Made by a program: the position numbers and the translations under genes. The notes under the pieces were generated by a model. That model searched no databases. It was not told the DNA's origin and saw only the letters and a program-made list of their open reading frames with translations. A DNA stretch of 64,000 bases from Bifiguratus adelaidae (Eukaryota > Mucoromycota > Endogonomycetes > Endogonales), in assembly GCA_002261195.1 (NCBI GenBank), contig MVBO01000022.1, forward strand, positions 62,001 through 126,000, read 5' to 3'. Each line of letters begins with the position of its first letter. Within the stretch, counting starts at the first letter, position 1. This document shows positions 27,218 through 38,799 of this stretch, piece by piece.

Positions 27218-29440
27218 TTACACTTGAACAAAGGAAGAACGACGCCTGCGAATGATATCGCCCTCAATGCGTTGCATGAGCTGGACATCCACGGTTCCAG
27301 CCTTGCTACCAAACACCTCATCCATCTCTTCAAGGGTACGTCCCTGGATACCAGGATGAGAGAAGGGAAAATAGTATGGAAAAGTTGACTTACCTTGGTT
27401 TCGGGAACAAAGATGAGAACCCAAAAGAAGGCTAAGAAGCAAAAGGCGGCAAAGAAAACATAGGCACCCCAATTCCACGCTTGAAGCATAGGAGGTGTAA
27501 TGAGAGCAATAATGAAATTATTCATCCAATTGGATGAGGCAGAGATGGAGATACCCTTGGCCCGAACACGCAAGGGAAAGATTTCAGAGGGGAGCACCCA
27601 TCCAATTGGTCCCCAACTATGACAATACATTAGCATGCATGCCTCCTGTTGTCCTGATGCGCTTACCTGCAAGCAAAAGATGCAATATAGACATAGATAA
27701 AGGCAACAGCAACCCAACCTTGAGCAGCATGGGCGGGCCAATCACTCGAGTACAAACCAATCATGATAGCAATGATGACGTGAGATATAGTCAACATGAC
27801 TGCAGCGCCCAAAAGCAAGGGGCGGCGTCCAATGACATCCAGAAATAAGACCCTTGGGGCAGCGTTTAATGCCCTGTGAAAAGAACAAGTCATTCTCAGG
27901 CACTTACGCAGGAATCGTAAAGACGACATTGATGATACCAACGACTCCAGTTGCCAAGAGACTCGTGGAAGTACCCGAGAGACCAATGGACTGAAAGATG
28001 GTAGGTGCATAATAGATCACAGCATTGATACCCGTGAATTGCTGGAAAAAGTTGACCAGGACACCAATACACAATCGCGGAAAGATGCCAGGTCTGAACA
28101 ATTCACGATATCGCATAAGTCCAAGCATAAAATTTGATCTGCCGGAACCATCGGCATATTGGGGGAAATCACGACGGGCCACTTCCTTGTCAAATTCAAC
28201 GACGGCTTTGATCTCACTCCACTCTGCAACGACCAAAGGAGAATCAACGGGCTTGCGGCGCAACTTGGAAAGGACTCTCGCAGCTTCATCGTCACGACCT
28301 TGAGCCATGAGCCATCTTGGCGAGTGTGGGAAGAAGAGGATGCCAAGTGCAAGGATTGCGCCAAGGATTAGCTGAAGTCCCAAGGGTAGACGCCATTGTG
28401 TGTCGCTTTGGATCTATCATCGAAGGTCAGCCGTCTGCATCTCTTAAAACACTTTTGATTAGACCGCTCACGGTGTTGGTACCGAAATCAATCCAGAAGG
28501 AGATCAAGATGCCGACAGTGATGGCGAACTGCTGTAGAGCGACCAAAGATCCTCGAATCGAAGGAGGTGAGATCTCGGATTGATAGAGAGGAACAACCAT
28601 GGAAAGGGAACCGATTGATAAACCAGCAATGAATCGACCCGCATAAAGATAGGAACGAGATTGGGCCCCGGTTTGCAAAGCGGTACCGACCAAGAAGATA
28701 CAACTGGCCATGACAATGGTATACTTTCGTGAGAGCCTGTCGGCCAAGTAACCACAGCAAAGAGCACCAAACCAGCATCCAAGTTCAAGAATGGCAACAA
28801 TAAAGCCTTTGTCACTCGCGGACAAGGGGAATTTAGCTTCAAAGAATTGCATGACCAAGACCCCAGAAATAACACCTTGATCGTCTGTAGCGCAACATGA
28901 GAGGTCTATACCATCGCTAACATGAATTACTTACAGCCAAAGAGCAAGCCACCCAGAGAAGCAAAGATGGCCGTCGCAGCAGTAAAGGGATTGTGAATCA
29001 TCCCCAAAAGACCAGAGTACTCGCCTTCGTGAATGGCTGCCCTTGCTTGATACACTTCCTCCGCCTCAGTTACTCCTATGGTACCCATCTTTTCGTCGGG
29101 TTGCGCTTCCTGACGATCCAACATGGTCTTTTCATTCATGCCCGTCGAATACTCATTTCCAGTATTACTGTAATTGTTGTTTCCATATGTATTATCAGCA
29201 GGCATTTGGCCGCTGTACTGATGACTAAACGCAGACTGCTGAGGTGCCACACCACCCGTGTTCCCGGCATGATCGAGCGGCCCAACATTATCAGATTGAT
29301 TGCGTGGAGTCTGCACTGAAGTCATTCCATCCCCATATCTGCCCTCCATGGTCGTATTCACATTCGAGGCTATGATCAACGATTAAACAGTTCGAGGCTT
29401 AAATACAAGGCATTGCACTACCCCCCGTCAATGCTCCCAT
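27218..29440 (-). CDS. MFS sugar transporter (hexose/quinate permease type)
   Basis: Twelve-span sugar porter of the major facilitator superfamily, expected in the plasma membrane. Family signatures: GRFIAGLSIGSLSMVVPLYQ (GR...PxYxxE), PHSPRWLMAQGRDDEAARVL (PESPR-like), FFQQFTGINAVIYYAPTIFQ, DVIGRRPLLLGAA, SWGPIGWVLPSEIFPLRVRA and VPETKGRTLEEMDEVF, where the exon junction falls inside ETKG. A hydrophilic N-terminal tail of about 100 residues is rich in Asn/Gly/Gln. Start: a short first exon from ATG 29438-29440 (MGALTG) splices in frame to ASNVNTTMEGRYGDG; ATG 29346-29348 is the alternative. Substrate cannot be read from the sequence. It is related to, but not a copy of, the second transporter at 52.5 kb. 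Confidence 0.9.
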
Positions 29441-29873
29441 TATACTAGACCAGCAAACAATGACGAACCAAGCGTCAGGGTTTGCCTGATTTGGTTGCAT
29501 AATTTTGTGGGGTACGCCCTATTGTGCCAATATGCCCCTGTTGGATCATCGAGATTTGGCAAGGCGATTGATGTCATTGACCTACTATTCCCACGACATG
29601 CGGAATCGTACAACACGATTGTTCCTCGGATGGTGACACACCAATTATTTCATTGGCTGATTATCACACCGGATGTCTGCTGTGGTCGATGTTTAGCAAT
29701 CTATGGACGTGAGTTTGGCGTTTCAGAACAGATATAGCTGCGTAAAGGAATTGTGCTCGGAACCAATTTTGCAACTTGCTTGAACGTTTCACCCTTATTT
29801 GTCACTATTGAAACACGCATACAATGTATCCCGTAGACATGAACACTCAGTCAATCTAATGTGTCGTCTCTAC
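29441..29873. other. Intergenic region
   Basis: 433 bp between the sugar transporter promoter side and the WDR48 3' end. An 80-codon open frame (29495-29737, +) has no recognisable motif or family pattern. I see nothing else. Confidence 0.5.
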
Positions 29874-32800
29874 TCATTCTGATTTGAGGCGGTATGTCAG
29901 TGGAAGGTCACCTCCTTGCTTGAACACGTATTGCTTGATGGTGGCTAAGGTCATTGTAGGCTCCAACACTCGGTCACCAAAGAGTAACTCTAACCAAAGC
30001 TCCGGTTTGACATCTTGCTCGGACGAAGGCCCGTCTACTGATGATTCTATACCATTGACTGGCGCAATCTTGTTGGCTGCAAGTAATTCGTGGTAGTTTA
30101 GGTGAAGTTTTTCTACGAGATGGGTCATCAATTTGCGAACGCGCAAGACACGATTGGCCGTTAGACGTGCCGTATTGCTAATTGTAGTAGGTAAGCGATT
30201 GCAGAAAGAATTCACAGCAGGGGAAGCTTACCCGCTGGGAAGCTCCGGTAAGGCAGTTCCCTCGTGCGGCCTTAGCACAAAGCTGACTTTGACGGTATCC
30301 TTGAATGGTATCTTGTTCTGCACAAGGTAAGAACGGAGCTCACACCAACGCTCACAATAGACATACGTACCTGTAGTAAATAACTCAACAGCCAACTGGG
30401 CGCCGCTTCATCAATGCTCCTTGAGTCCTCACCAACGGACGCAACGGTGCCTCGATACACATCTACAGAAGCCGAGGCCTCGGGACTTTCTTCTGAGATG
30501 ATGACTGTCGTCTTCTCTGGCAGCTGCAATAGAGGAACTTCGGTAGCCGGCGGAGGAGAGAACTCTGGCTCGGTAGGCGCTTGAGGTATATCTAATCCGA
30601 CAATTGCCTTCTGCAAAAGCAAACCCAGTTCAGATTTCATCCTGCATGCGACTTCTCTCAATGTATTTACCTCGGCATCCGTTTTACCACCATCGTTGAT
30701 CTCGCCCTTGCCTTCTTCGTCGCCAGTATTAGTAGCAGGTATGTTGGGAGAGGGGCCCGCCTCCTGATCGTTAGCAGTTTTGGCACCGTCTAATTTGCCC
30801 TCCGAGCTGACATTGCGGTTCAGTTTTGCCCTGGTGCCAAAGTGCTTCAAACGGCCCATGATGCTGGCATTGGGAGTGAGAGGACCGCTGGGCAAAGTAG
30901 CTGCGGGAGGTGGAATTTGAATTGCTTTTGGAGTGCCATTAGCAGTACCAGGAGGAGTTGGGTCTGTAGAATAGGTCGTATTATGCGACCCACCACCGTG
31001 GTGATGATTGGAAAAGTAATCAGAGGGGCTGTGACTCATTGCAGAAGTCCCAATCTGTTGCGGCGTAGGCGCCGTTCCATTGGGCGATTGAGGGATGGTG
31101 GAGAGACCGGGGACGTTTGAACTGGACGACGAGTGTGAGGGAGGTGGTATTGCAGGCGTCGCCAGGCCAATATTTAGCATCGCCCCAGGCGTTCGGATGT
31201 CAGCAACAAAGTCTTGATTCTGTATCTCTTCAGGTACTTCGCCTACTTTTTCGAAGACTTCCTGCTTAACGGAGATGTACTTGTCGAATAAATAGCGCAA
31301 CACCCATTTGCCAAGATTGACTGCAAAACGAGGGTTGTAAGCTTCGCGTGGCTATGCTTGCAATCATGCTTACTTCGTTGTTCTTCTCGAACCTCAAACT
31401 CAACTGGTAACTCCACTTCGTCGGCATATAGTTCACAATCAAAACATCGATTTTCATCTAAATGCACTGTAATTGCCTAAGGAAGATGCATGAGCATGTG
31501 GATGAGCAATTACTGTTAGCATCATACCCCTATCCTCGTATCCAGCGTACACCAATTTGGATAGGACTCTTGTGTGTTGATCGAAGCGGCGACATCCTCC
31601 ATGATTTGCTTTCCAAAGCTTTTCAATGGGATGCACTAGGAAAATTATTAAGCTGGCGGGAACGGGCTTAAATGTGGGTACCAACCTTGACAATGTCCCA
31701 TAAAACGACCTCGCCAGAGGTGTCAACTGTAAGTACATGTCTTCGATTATTAAGCATCCGATGGGCAGTCAGACCTGGTTTCCCGAGAATGGTATGATGA
31801 GGTGCTGTTCTGACAGGTACTAACGGTTGTAGGGGGGTATCGTCAACAATGTTGGAAAGTGGAAGTGATAGCGCCGAACGTGAGAAGGATTTGCGGCCAA
31901 GGCTATAACCTAGACTATCTTGCGCCTGGAGATAAGTTTCGGGTGCTATGACTTGAGTCAGGGAGCTTGCAGGCACTTCTGGGCATTCAGGCGATGGCTT
32001 CTGCCCGCTTCGAATGGTTCGGTCGGGTATACCACGCTGCCATTCCTCTTAGCTCAAAGTACTCGTCTCTGAGCAATCGCTTACCCATTGATGCACGCTC
32101 GAATTACTGGTTGCACTCCAAATAAAGTCGTCCTTGTACGCAGCCAACTATCGCAGTTGTCAATTTTCATGTGTCATGCTACGACCATTGTGTTATCCCT
32201 ACCTTGCTCACACCACCGTTTTCTTTGAATATAGCGATGCACTCCCCTTCTCCAGCGCTGTTAAGGCCCAAGTCTGTGCGAGTGACAATACCATCACGGG
32301 AACCGGCATAGAAGACTCCCAGCGTAGGATCGGCCGAATAGAGAGACCATATCGAGTCCGCATGCGTCTCAAACGTTCCGATACACCGTTGTGCTTTAAC
32401 CGACCACAATTTTATAGTAGCATCGGATGAGCCAGAGAGAATCTGTGCTCGTACGGTCAGAGTTCGCTGCATTCGCGCTATCTTGGAAAACACTTACAAA
32501 GGACCCATCGTCGCTCATCAGCAAAGCTCTGACATTGTCTGTGTGGCCTGTTAGCTTCCCAATTTGCTGACCAGAACGTGGATCCCAGATGCGAATCAGC
32601 TAAGAGGTCATCAACTTCTCAAACTATCCAACGATACCTCGCCATACCTTTTCCGGAGAGCCAGCTGCAAGCACAGTGCCAGCCGCATTGCATGCCAGCG
32701 AGTATACTGATGCTTTAGGAGTGACTCGTACATCTAGGGACAAATGCGTCAGTAACTCCGAGGCAATCGCTTATAGTACACCTACCTGTCTGTCCTGGTT

Positions 32801-33397
32801 TGAATTCATGATTAAAGCTATCAATATTGACAATGGACCGAGTCCGTCCTTCTTGTGTGTCCCAGATGTGAATTCGGCGATCGAAGCCTCCGCTCGCAAC
32901 CCAGCCAGGCTTGGCAGCGTAGACGAGGCACTTGACAAAATCGTTATGGCTCCCAATGGTCGTAAGCGCTGAGGGAGTCGAGCTATGAGGCCTCCAAAGC
33001 TTCACGGTGCGATCGGATGAGCCGCTGACCACTGTAGAGCCATGGTTAGCCTTGGATATTGCGGCGAGAGCGCTCGTTCATACTGACCGCTCTGGTTGTT
33101 GTGAGCAAGAATGATATCGTTGACCCAGTCGGTATGCGTCTGCAACGACTGCAATATCGTCGTCTTGGCGTCTTCCTGAACACAAACCGTGAGCCAAGCG
33201 CAACGAAACTGAGCACTTACCTCGTTCGCCTTGCTGTCTAGTGAAATGTCCCACGCGGCCACCACGCCGTCCCGTCCAGCCGTATAAAGCGCTTTCCCTT
33301 CGACATCAAGCGCAAGAGAATTCACCCCGAGACGATGCGCTTGCTGCGTTGTCTCTTGTTGAATGACATAGGACACCTTCTTGCGCGCGGTCTTCAT
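29874..33397 (-). CDS. WDR48/Bun107-type WD40 protein, USP-activating cofactor
   Basis: WD40 protein that binds and activates USP1/12/46-type deubiquitinases (Bun107 in fission yeast, DUF1 in budding yeast). The N-terminal propeller has clear repeats: [75 protein letters not shown]. After the propeller comes the WDR48 ancillary region ([20 protein letters not shown], about 31240-31310), a long Ser/Pro/Gly-rich linker (30740-31180), and the C-terminal DUF3337 part with ubiquitin-like SUMO-like fold: [34 protein letters not shown] and [13 protein letters not shown] at the end. ATG at 33395-33397, 13 bp from the CCZ1 start codon. Its usual partner class is a USP; the USP gene in this window is a USP36 type and not a known partner. 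Confidence 0.9.
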
Positions 33398-33410
33398 CAG
33401 AGAAATAGCT

Positions 33411-35549
33411 ATGGGAACGTCTCCACTGCTGGCCTACTTTTGTGTCTATAACCCGAGCTTTGGACCGACAGAAGACGATGCCAAGGACCAGATTCTATGC
33501 TACACGGCGAATCGAACGGTACCACTTGATGTGAAGATGAAGCAAGTGGGATTGGCACAGGCGTTGGTCAACTTTAGTGGGTTTGTAGAAGCACTGGCTT
33601 TAGCTTTCTCGTTGCCCTGAACAGCGCACTAGGAGCTTCAATACGTCGCGGCCGATACAGATGGTTCATACACAAAAGAACAAGCTGGTCTTTTACGAGC
33701 CAGAGCCTGGATATTGGATGCACATGTCTGTAGAGCTTGGGACAGCGACGCGTCAAGGAAAGGATATGAACGGCAAGGACAAGGTGTTTATAGACTATCT
33801 GGAGCAAGACCTCAATGATCGTGCCTTGGAAGGAGTTTTACGCGCAGGATACGACATGTTTAAGGTAGGCAAGAGATGACAGACACCTCATTCTGGTGCT
33901 GACGAGTCGGCTCTAGCTCTGGCATGGTACTTTCGCCAGATTTCTCCGTCCGTCGTCACCTCGGCATGGCGTGGCTATGGACAAGGCGTCGATACGGCAA
34001 TTGATGAACGCTTTGGAAGACTTTTTCGTGGATTGGATATGGAAATGGGATTTCAGTCAGCTCAACAATGTCGCGCCTTATCTCGTCTTTGATGGTTTGA
34101 CATATCAGCCAACGACACGCAAGACGTATTTGCAGATGCAGCGATTCTGTGAAGAAATGGGATCCGCCTTTCCGGACGTCTTTAACAACATCTTCTTGTG
34201 GGCGCCAACGGGAAACGTTTTATGGCATTCAAAATCATTGACGGTCAAGGATCTCTGCAGTCTGCACAAACTGGTGATGCCAATCCTGAATGTTCGGAAA
34301 GACTCTTGCTCAGCAGCGGCCATGGACGCCAAGAGAGATACAAAGGTATGTCCATTAGCACGGGTGGCGACGTTGACTGATGGTCCCGTCCGTGTAGAGT
34401 TGGACAATACCCAAGACCTTCTCTGGTTCCAATCTCTTGCACTACTTCAAGACCAACAAGAAGACACCCTTGTCAACCGACGCTTCTTCGGATGCAAATG
34501 ATGACGATTCCGTCAAGGATGAGAGCTCTCCTATGTCATCGGAAGGTACTTTTGTATCATTTACGGCTGAGAAGGCGATCTGGAGCAGTCGGTCGCCAAA
34601 ATTCTCGAGCCAAGACGAAATACCCGAGCATCCCACCATATATCTTGATGACGCCTACCACCAGGGACATTTAGAGGATACAGTCAGTTTGCATCGATCC
34701 TTCCTTATCTTGTACCAGGTGCGTCTTGTCTGCGTTTTGTAGCGGCTCAAACGCTTATTCGTACTTTTAGACTCGCGATGGTCTACTTTGGGGCCTCACC
34801 GTCCCTACACAACCAACAGAGAACAGCGAAAAGGTGAACGATCCACAATTTTATCGCGCGCTATCCGAGCATCTTTGCAACCAGCAAGCCTCTCAATTAT
34901 ACGAAGCCCTCGATGAGGATGCAAAACGAGCTGCTACCAGCCAGTACGTTCTCATCTCGTTGTCGCACCGCCCTTGACTCATGGACAATGTCTTTAGATC
35001 AGAACTAGATCACAAGTACAAGTTCCTTTATTTCAATCAAACGACAAAAGCCATGAAGAGTACCATTCGCTTCTCAAAAGCATCCTTTATATGGCCGTAC
35101 TGGTGGCCGGCCGAGGCCGTTGACGCCAATAGTAGAAACAACCATCAAGAGATTGCCCACATGATTCAAATGAAGTCGGATTTTGAAAAGTAAGTGCTAT
35201 TGAATGCCGTTCGCTTGCAAAAATTCATCCTGAATAGATTGCCATCCGCGCGTGAAATATACACGAAATCAACGAGTAATTGTTGGGTCCTCGGCGTTCT
35301 GATTGGCGCCGGAAGACGATTGACGAGTCCAGAACCCAGCGACTCTGGCCATGAACAGGGTAACGGATTCAATCTTGCTGAGGATGTCAGGGAACTCTAT
35401 CTGATTGTACCCAAGAAAGAAGCGTCCATGATCGACGCGGAAGGTAAAGCGAAACAGAAACGTGAGTCATTGCTTGCTGACAATAACTGATCATAGCTGA
35501 TTTGCGGCGATTGAGCGCAAGCCTATCGGCAAGTGTATTTCTAGTGTAG
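33411..35549 (+). CDS. CCZ1: Ccz1, subunit of the Mon1-Ccz1 Rab7 GEF
   Basis: With Mon1, Ccz1 activates the Rab7 GTPase Ypt7 for late endosome/vacuole and autophagosome fusion. The N terminus LAYFCVYNPSFGPTEDDAKD is the family hallmark, followed by QILCYTANR, a longin-type domain (KLVFYEPEPGYWMHMSVELG), ALEGVLRAGYDMFK and RQLMNALEDFFVDWIWKWDF. The middle is Ser-rich and acidic (34480-34700), then comes the C-terminal part with HKYKFLYFNQTTKAMKST. The last intron (about 35462-35496) adds PDLRRLSASLSASVFLV before TAG 35547-35549. Stops of this gene and the convergent neighbour are 20 bp apart. Confidence 0.88.
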
Positions 35550-35569
35550 ATTGTACAGTGCAATATAGT

Positions 35570-38500
35570 CTAGATGGTTGAAACAATATCATACAATTCC
35601 TTCTTGAGGCTCACTAGATCTGTCGGATTCATGTGCCCTTCGGAACATTTCCGTTGAAGATGACGAAAGTCCTCCGTGATCTTTTCGATGCGTTCTTCAA
35701 TGGACGACAGCCCTATATGCAGGTAAGTTTCAGGTTGAGAACAAGGGGATAGAAGCAATGTTCGTACCTGAGGAAGGTCGTGACACTCGATCGCTCATTT
35801 GATAATGTAACTTTGTCAAGGCAGCTTTCCACAGGAGGCTTTGCCTTTTGTTGGCGATAGTCGCGTGCACGTTCAGCTTGCCTCCCTCCTTGTCGTTATC
35901 AATCTGTAGGTAGTGCACCTTGGTGTTAGTGAATGTGTACATGCCAATCATTAGCTAAATTCCCTACATGGAGAGAGTATATACCGATAGCTCTGAAAGC
36001 CAATGTGAGCGGACAAGCAATAACAACCAGCTACCCGATAGTTACCGCTGTAGGTGTTCCATTTTGTGCGCAAAAGTACTGGCATACTCGCTCTCCAGCT
36101 CCGCGTCCAATGAGAAATGACTCTGTGGGATACGGCATGTCAGCAAACAAGCACCAGATCAACTTTTGCCAAGCACACCTGGACTCCTGGCGTGAGACTC
36201 TGCGTTGTCTCGCCCAATAGATCCGCCACCACCTTTGACAGGTCGGGTTTGAGTTCTTTTGCAATCAAGTGATCATTATAAAAGGATTCCGTTGCTATTT
36301 CTGAGGATCCTTTGAACTCTATTCCAGGACCGAGGAAAGTGACATGATCAACCTCGATGCAAGCAATTGGAATTGCGATAGTGGGTGCTGCGTCCAAGAA
36401 AGTATTACGTTGAGCAGGTGGCCATGATAAGTGATATTTTATAATACTTACAAAGAGTGGGACCTTCGAGATCTGAGTTGCTGGTTATGGCTGATTCTGC
36501 AAGTAAACCGATCGAAACATTGAGTGGAAGCGAAAAGTCATGAGCATTCAATGGGATCCGCAGGCTATTTGCGTTATATAGTTGATTAGGCTACCTTTCA
36601 GTATGCCATGTACGCTCACCTGGTTGTTCCCTTGTGTATGTTTGTGTTCACCAGCGTGACAAAGCACATCCCAATTCCATCTGCAGAACATGCGGAACTG
36701 ATCATGCACCTTACTGAAGTGACGATTTAGCAAATGCATCGCATTCCTATACGACCGCCGTCTTACCCAAAAGAGTGCTATCCTGACATAGCTCTGCCGG
36801 CAATTCGAGCTCAACTCGAAGATAAAACATGGCAGGCTGATGTTGAAAACACTCGACTACTCCTCTGACTTTGCAAGCTATTGTTCGATCGACCGAAGGT
36901 TGTCTCTTACTCTCGGCTGCTCTAGCTTGCGACAAATTGAGACTATACATTATCGCGTTCGTGCGGGCGATGGCTTGCCTCTCACACTAGGTAAGTAGAT
37001 CAACATTCCGACAGAAAACTTGAGGACATTCAGCATACCGTCACTTGAGCACGCAAAGCAGCTGACTGAGCCTGTAATCCTTTCAATTGCTCAAGTTGCT
37101 TTCCGATGCCGGATGATCGAGACTCCACCTGGTGGCGGTGCGTCTTGCGAAGAGATGGTGCAATGTCGATGTAGTCAACTTCAGCTGAGCTGTCAAAGAT
37201 CCAGACTGATCCTGTGAAAGGATCACTAACATTATTGAGGATGTAACGTGCTACTAAAGGTATTGAATTGGCTATTGTCCTGGTCTTGCCTAACACGAAG
37301 GTCAACTGTCCAAACGTTGAAGGCAATATATTCCACTCACCGCCTGTGTTTTTAAGATCAAAATACTTCAAACATCCTTCGTTGGTGACGAAGAGCACAT
37401 AATTCTGTCCATCCGAGTCAGGTGTTGCCCTCACGTTGTATTGACCCCACCTGAATGCACGATGCGCATACAATGGTGCTCCGCAAGTCGAATTCTTGAT
37501 AAATTCCGGTACCTGGCTCAGTGGACTTAAACAATGGCTGGTCATGGTGAGAATCAGCGGTTATGGGGACGTTCTTGGGCATCGCGTTTGGTTGTGCTTG
37601 AATCATGGCAATGGTCCCAAGATTGCTACAGAAGGTTATAGACCATATTCTAAATAATGCAAGATGCGTACCCCGCAAAGAGTATTACGTCCGTGAGCGT
37701 CACGTCTTCTAGACATGCTGTAGAAAGCTTCAAGACGGGTTCCTAGAAAGCATCAAACAAGTATGAGCATCGACAAACATATGTGTGAGCGCACATGTTC
37801 TACCTTGAGTATGCTCACAATACTCTGCCCAAAGCGCTCAGAATCCATAGTAAATATCAGAAGACGAACGACGCCAGCATTGCTAGCCAACAGCACTGCA
37901 AGTTGTCTAGCGACAAATTAGATGATATCCTCGAAAAGCATGCTTCTACATTCACTCACTTTTCGCCTGTGAGACCGACTATGCGTTGCAATTCCATGGA
38001 CAGAGAGGGAGGTCGCATGCCATGCTGATATACTTCGTCACCATGAACTAAAGATGAGGAAAAAGAAATCGAGTTAGAGTGAAATGGCATGCTGCACGAA
38101 TTGCCCTACCAAGCATAGCATCCGTGCACTTCTCATGCTCGTTCCAAGTCGTGTCGTCTGTTTCGGGAAATAAGCAAATCTGCCGCAACAGCATGATTTT
38201 TTCCCTCGCATCTTCCCGAAATGCAATGATCCAGAGATTCTGGCGCGTGTACAAATACACGTGCGGTCGTTGGATCAAAACGCAAAGGCATTGTTCGACA
38301 TGTTGAATATCTACTTTGATCCGCCATTGCGCCAACAATTTGGTCGTAGCTATTGAGTTGCTGCTCCTGGTTTCGGATCCAGTTCCTTCACCATGCGCGC
38401 CGTCGTCAGAATGCATTCTAAAGATGCTTAGCACCATAATTGCGAAAGCAATACTTGCCTCTTTCTGACACCTTGCAAGCCAACCTCATAGGCATAAATA

Positions 38501-38762
38501 TGAGCGCCAATAGTCACAACAAGTAATACAATGACCTTAGCATGCTGTAACTCGAAAAAGCCGACTCCAAGTACGGGCTTTTGCAACGTCAAGGTTGTCT
38601 GAGTTCGCGTTAGTGCAACCTCTACAAAACCCAACAACAGACGGTTTTTCGCCAACTTACCAGCATGTCCACATCGTAACATAACGTCACCTCATTGACT
38701 CCTGTTCGCAGCGCCGATAATGGCTTGTCCTCAACGAACCCATGAGCGCGGCACCATGTCAT
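35570..38762 (-). CDS. Unnamed beta-propeller/coiled-coil protein, FAAP100/FANCB-like architecture (tentative)
   Basis: Multi-exon gene from ATG 38760-38762 (MTWCRAHGFVEDKPLSALRT) to TAG 35570-35572. The first two-thirds alternates short beta strands in propeller style: ELQHAKVIVLLVVTIGAHIY, HVYLYTRQNLWIIAFREDAR, QNYVLFVTNEGCLKYFDLK, GSVWIFDSSAEVDYIDI. A predicted coiled coil follows (SGIGKQLEQLKGLQAQSAAL), then a beta-rich part with MFYLRVELELPAEL and IACIEVDHVTFLGPGIEF, and a C-terminal helix IEERIEKITEDFRHLQRKC. This order (propeller, coiled coil, beta domain, terminal helices) is that of FAAP100 and FANCB in the Fanconi anaemia core complex, and the coiled-coil and terminal helix spacing fits FAAP100. 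Residue-level similarity is too weak for me to be sure. A BBS-type propeller protein is a less likely alternative. Confidence 0.4.
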
Positions 38763-38799
38763 GTCATGCGCGTCTCCAACAAGATTTCCTTTCTTGACG

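Noticed and set aside
29495-29737. 80-residue open frame (+) between the transporter and WDR48
   Set aside because: No family pattern, no splice context and not needed to explain the region.
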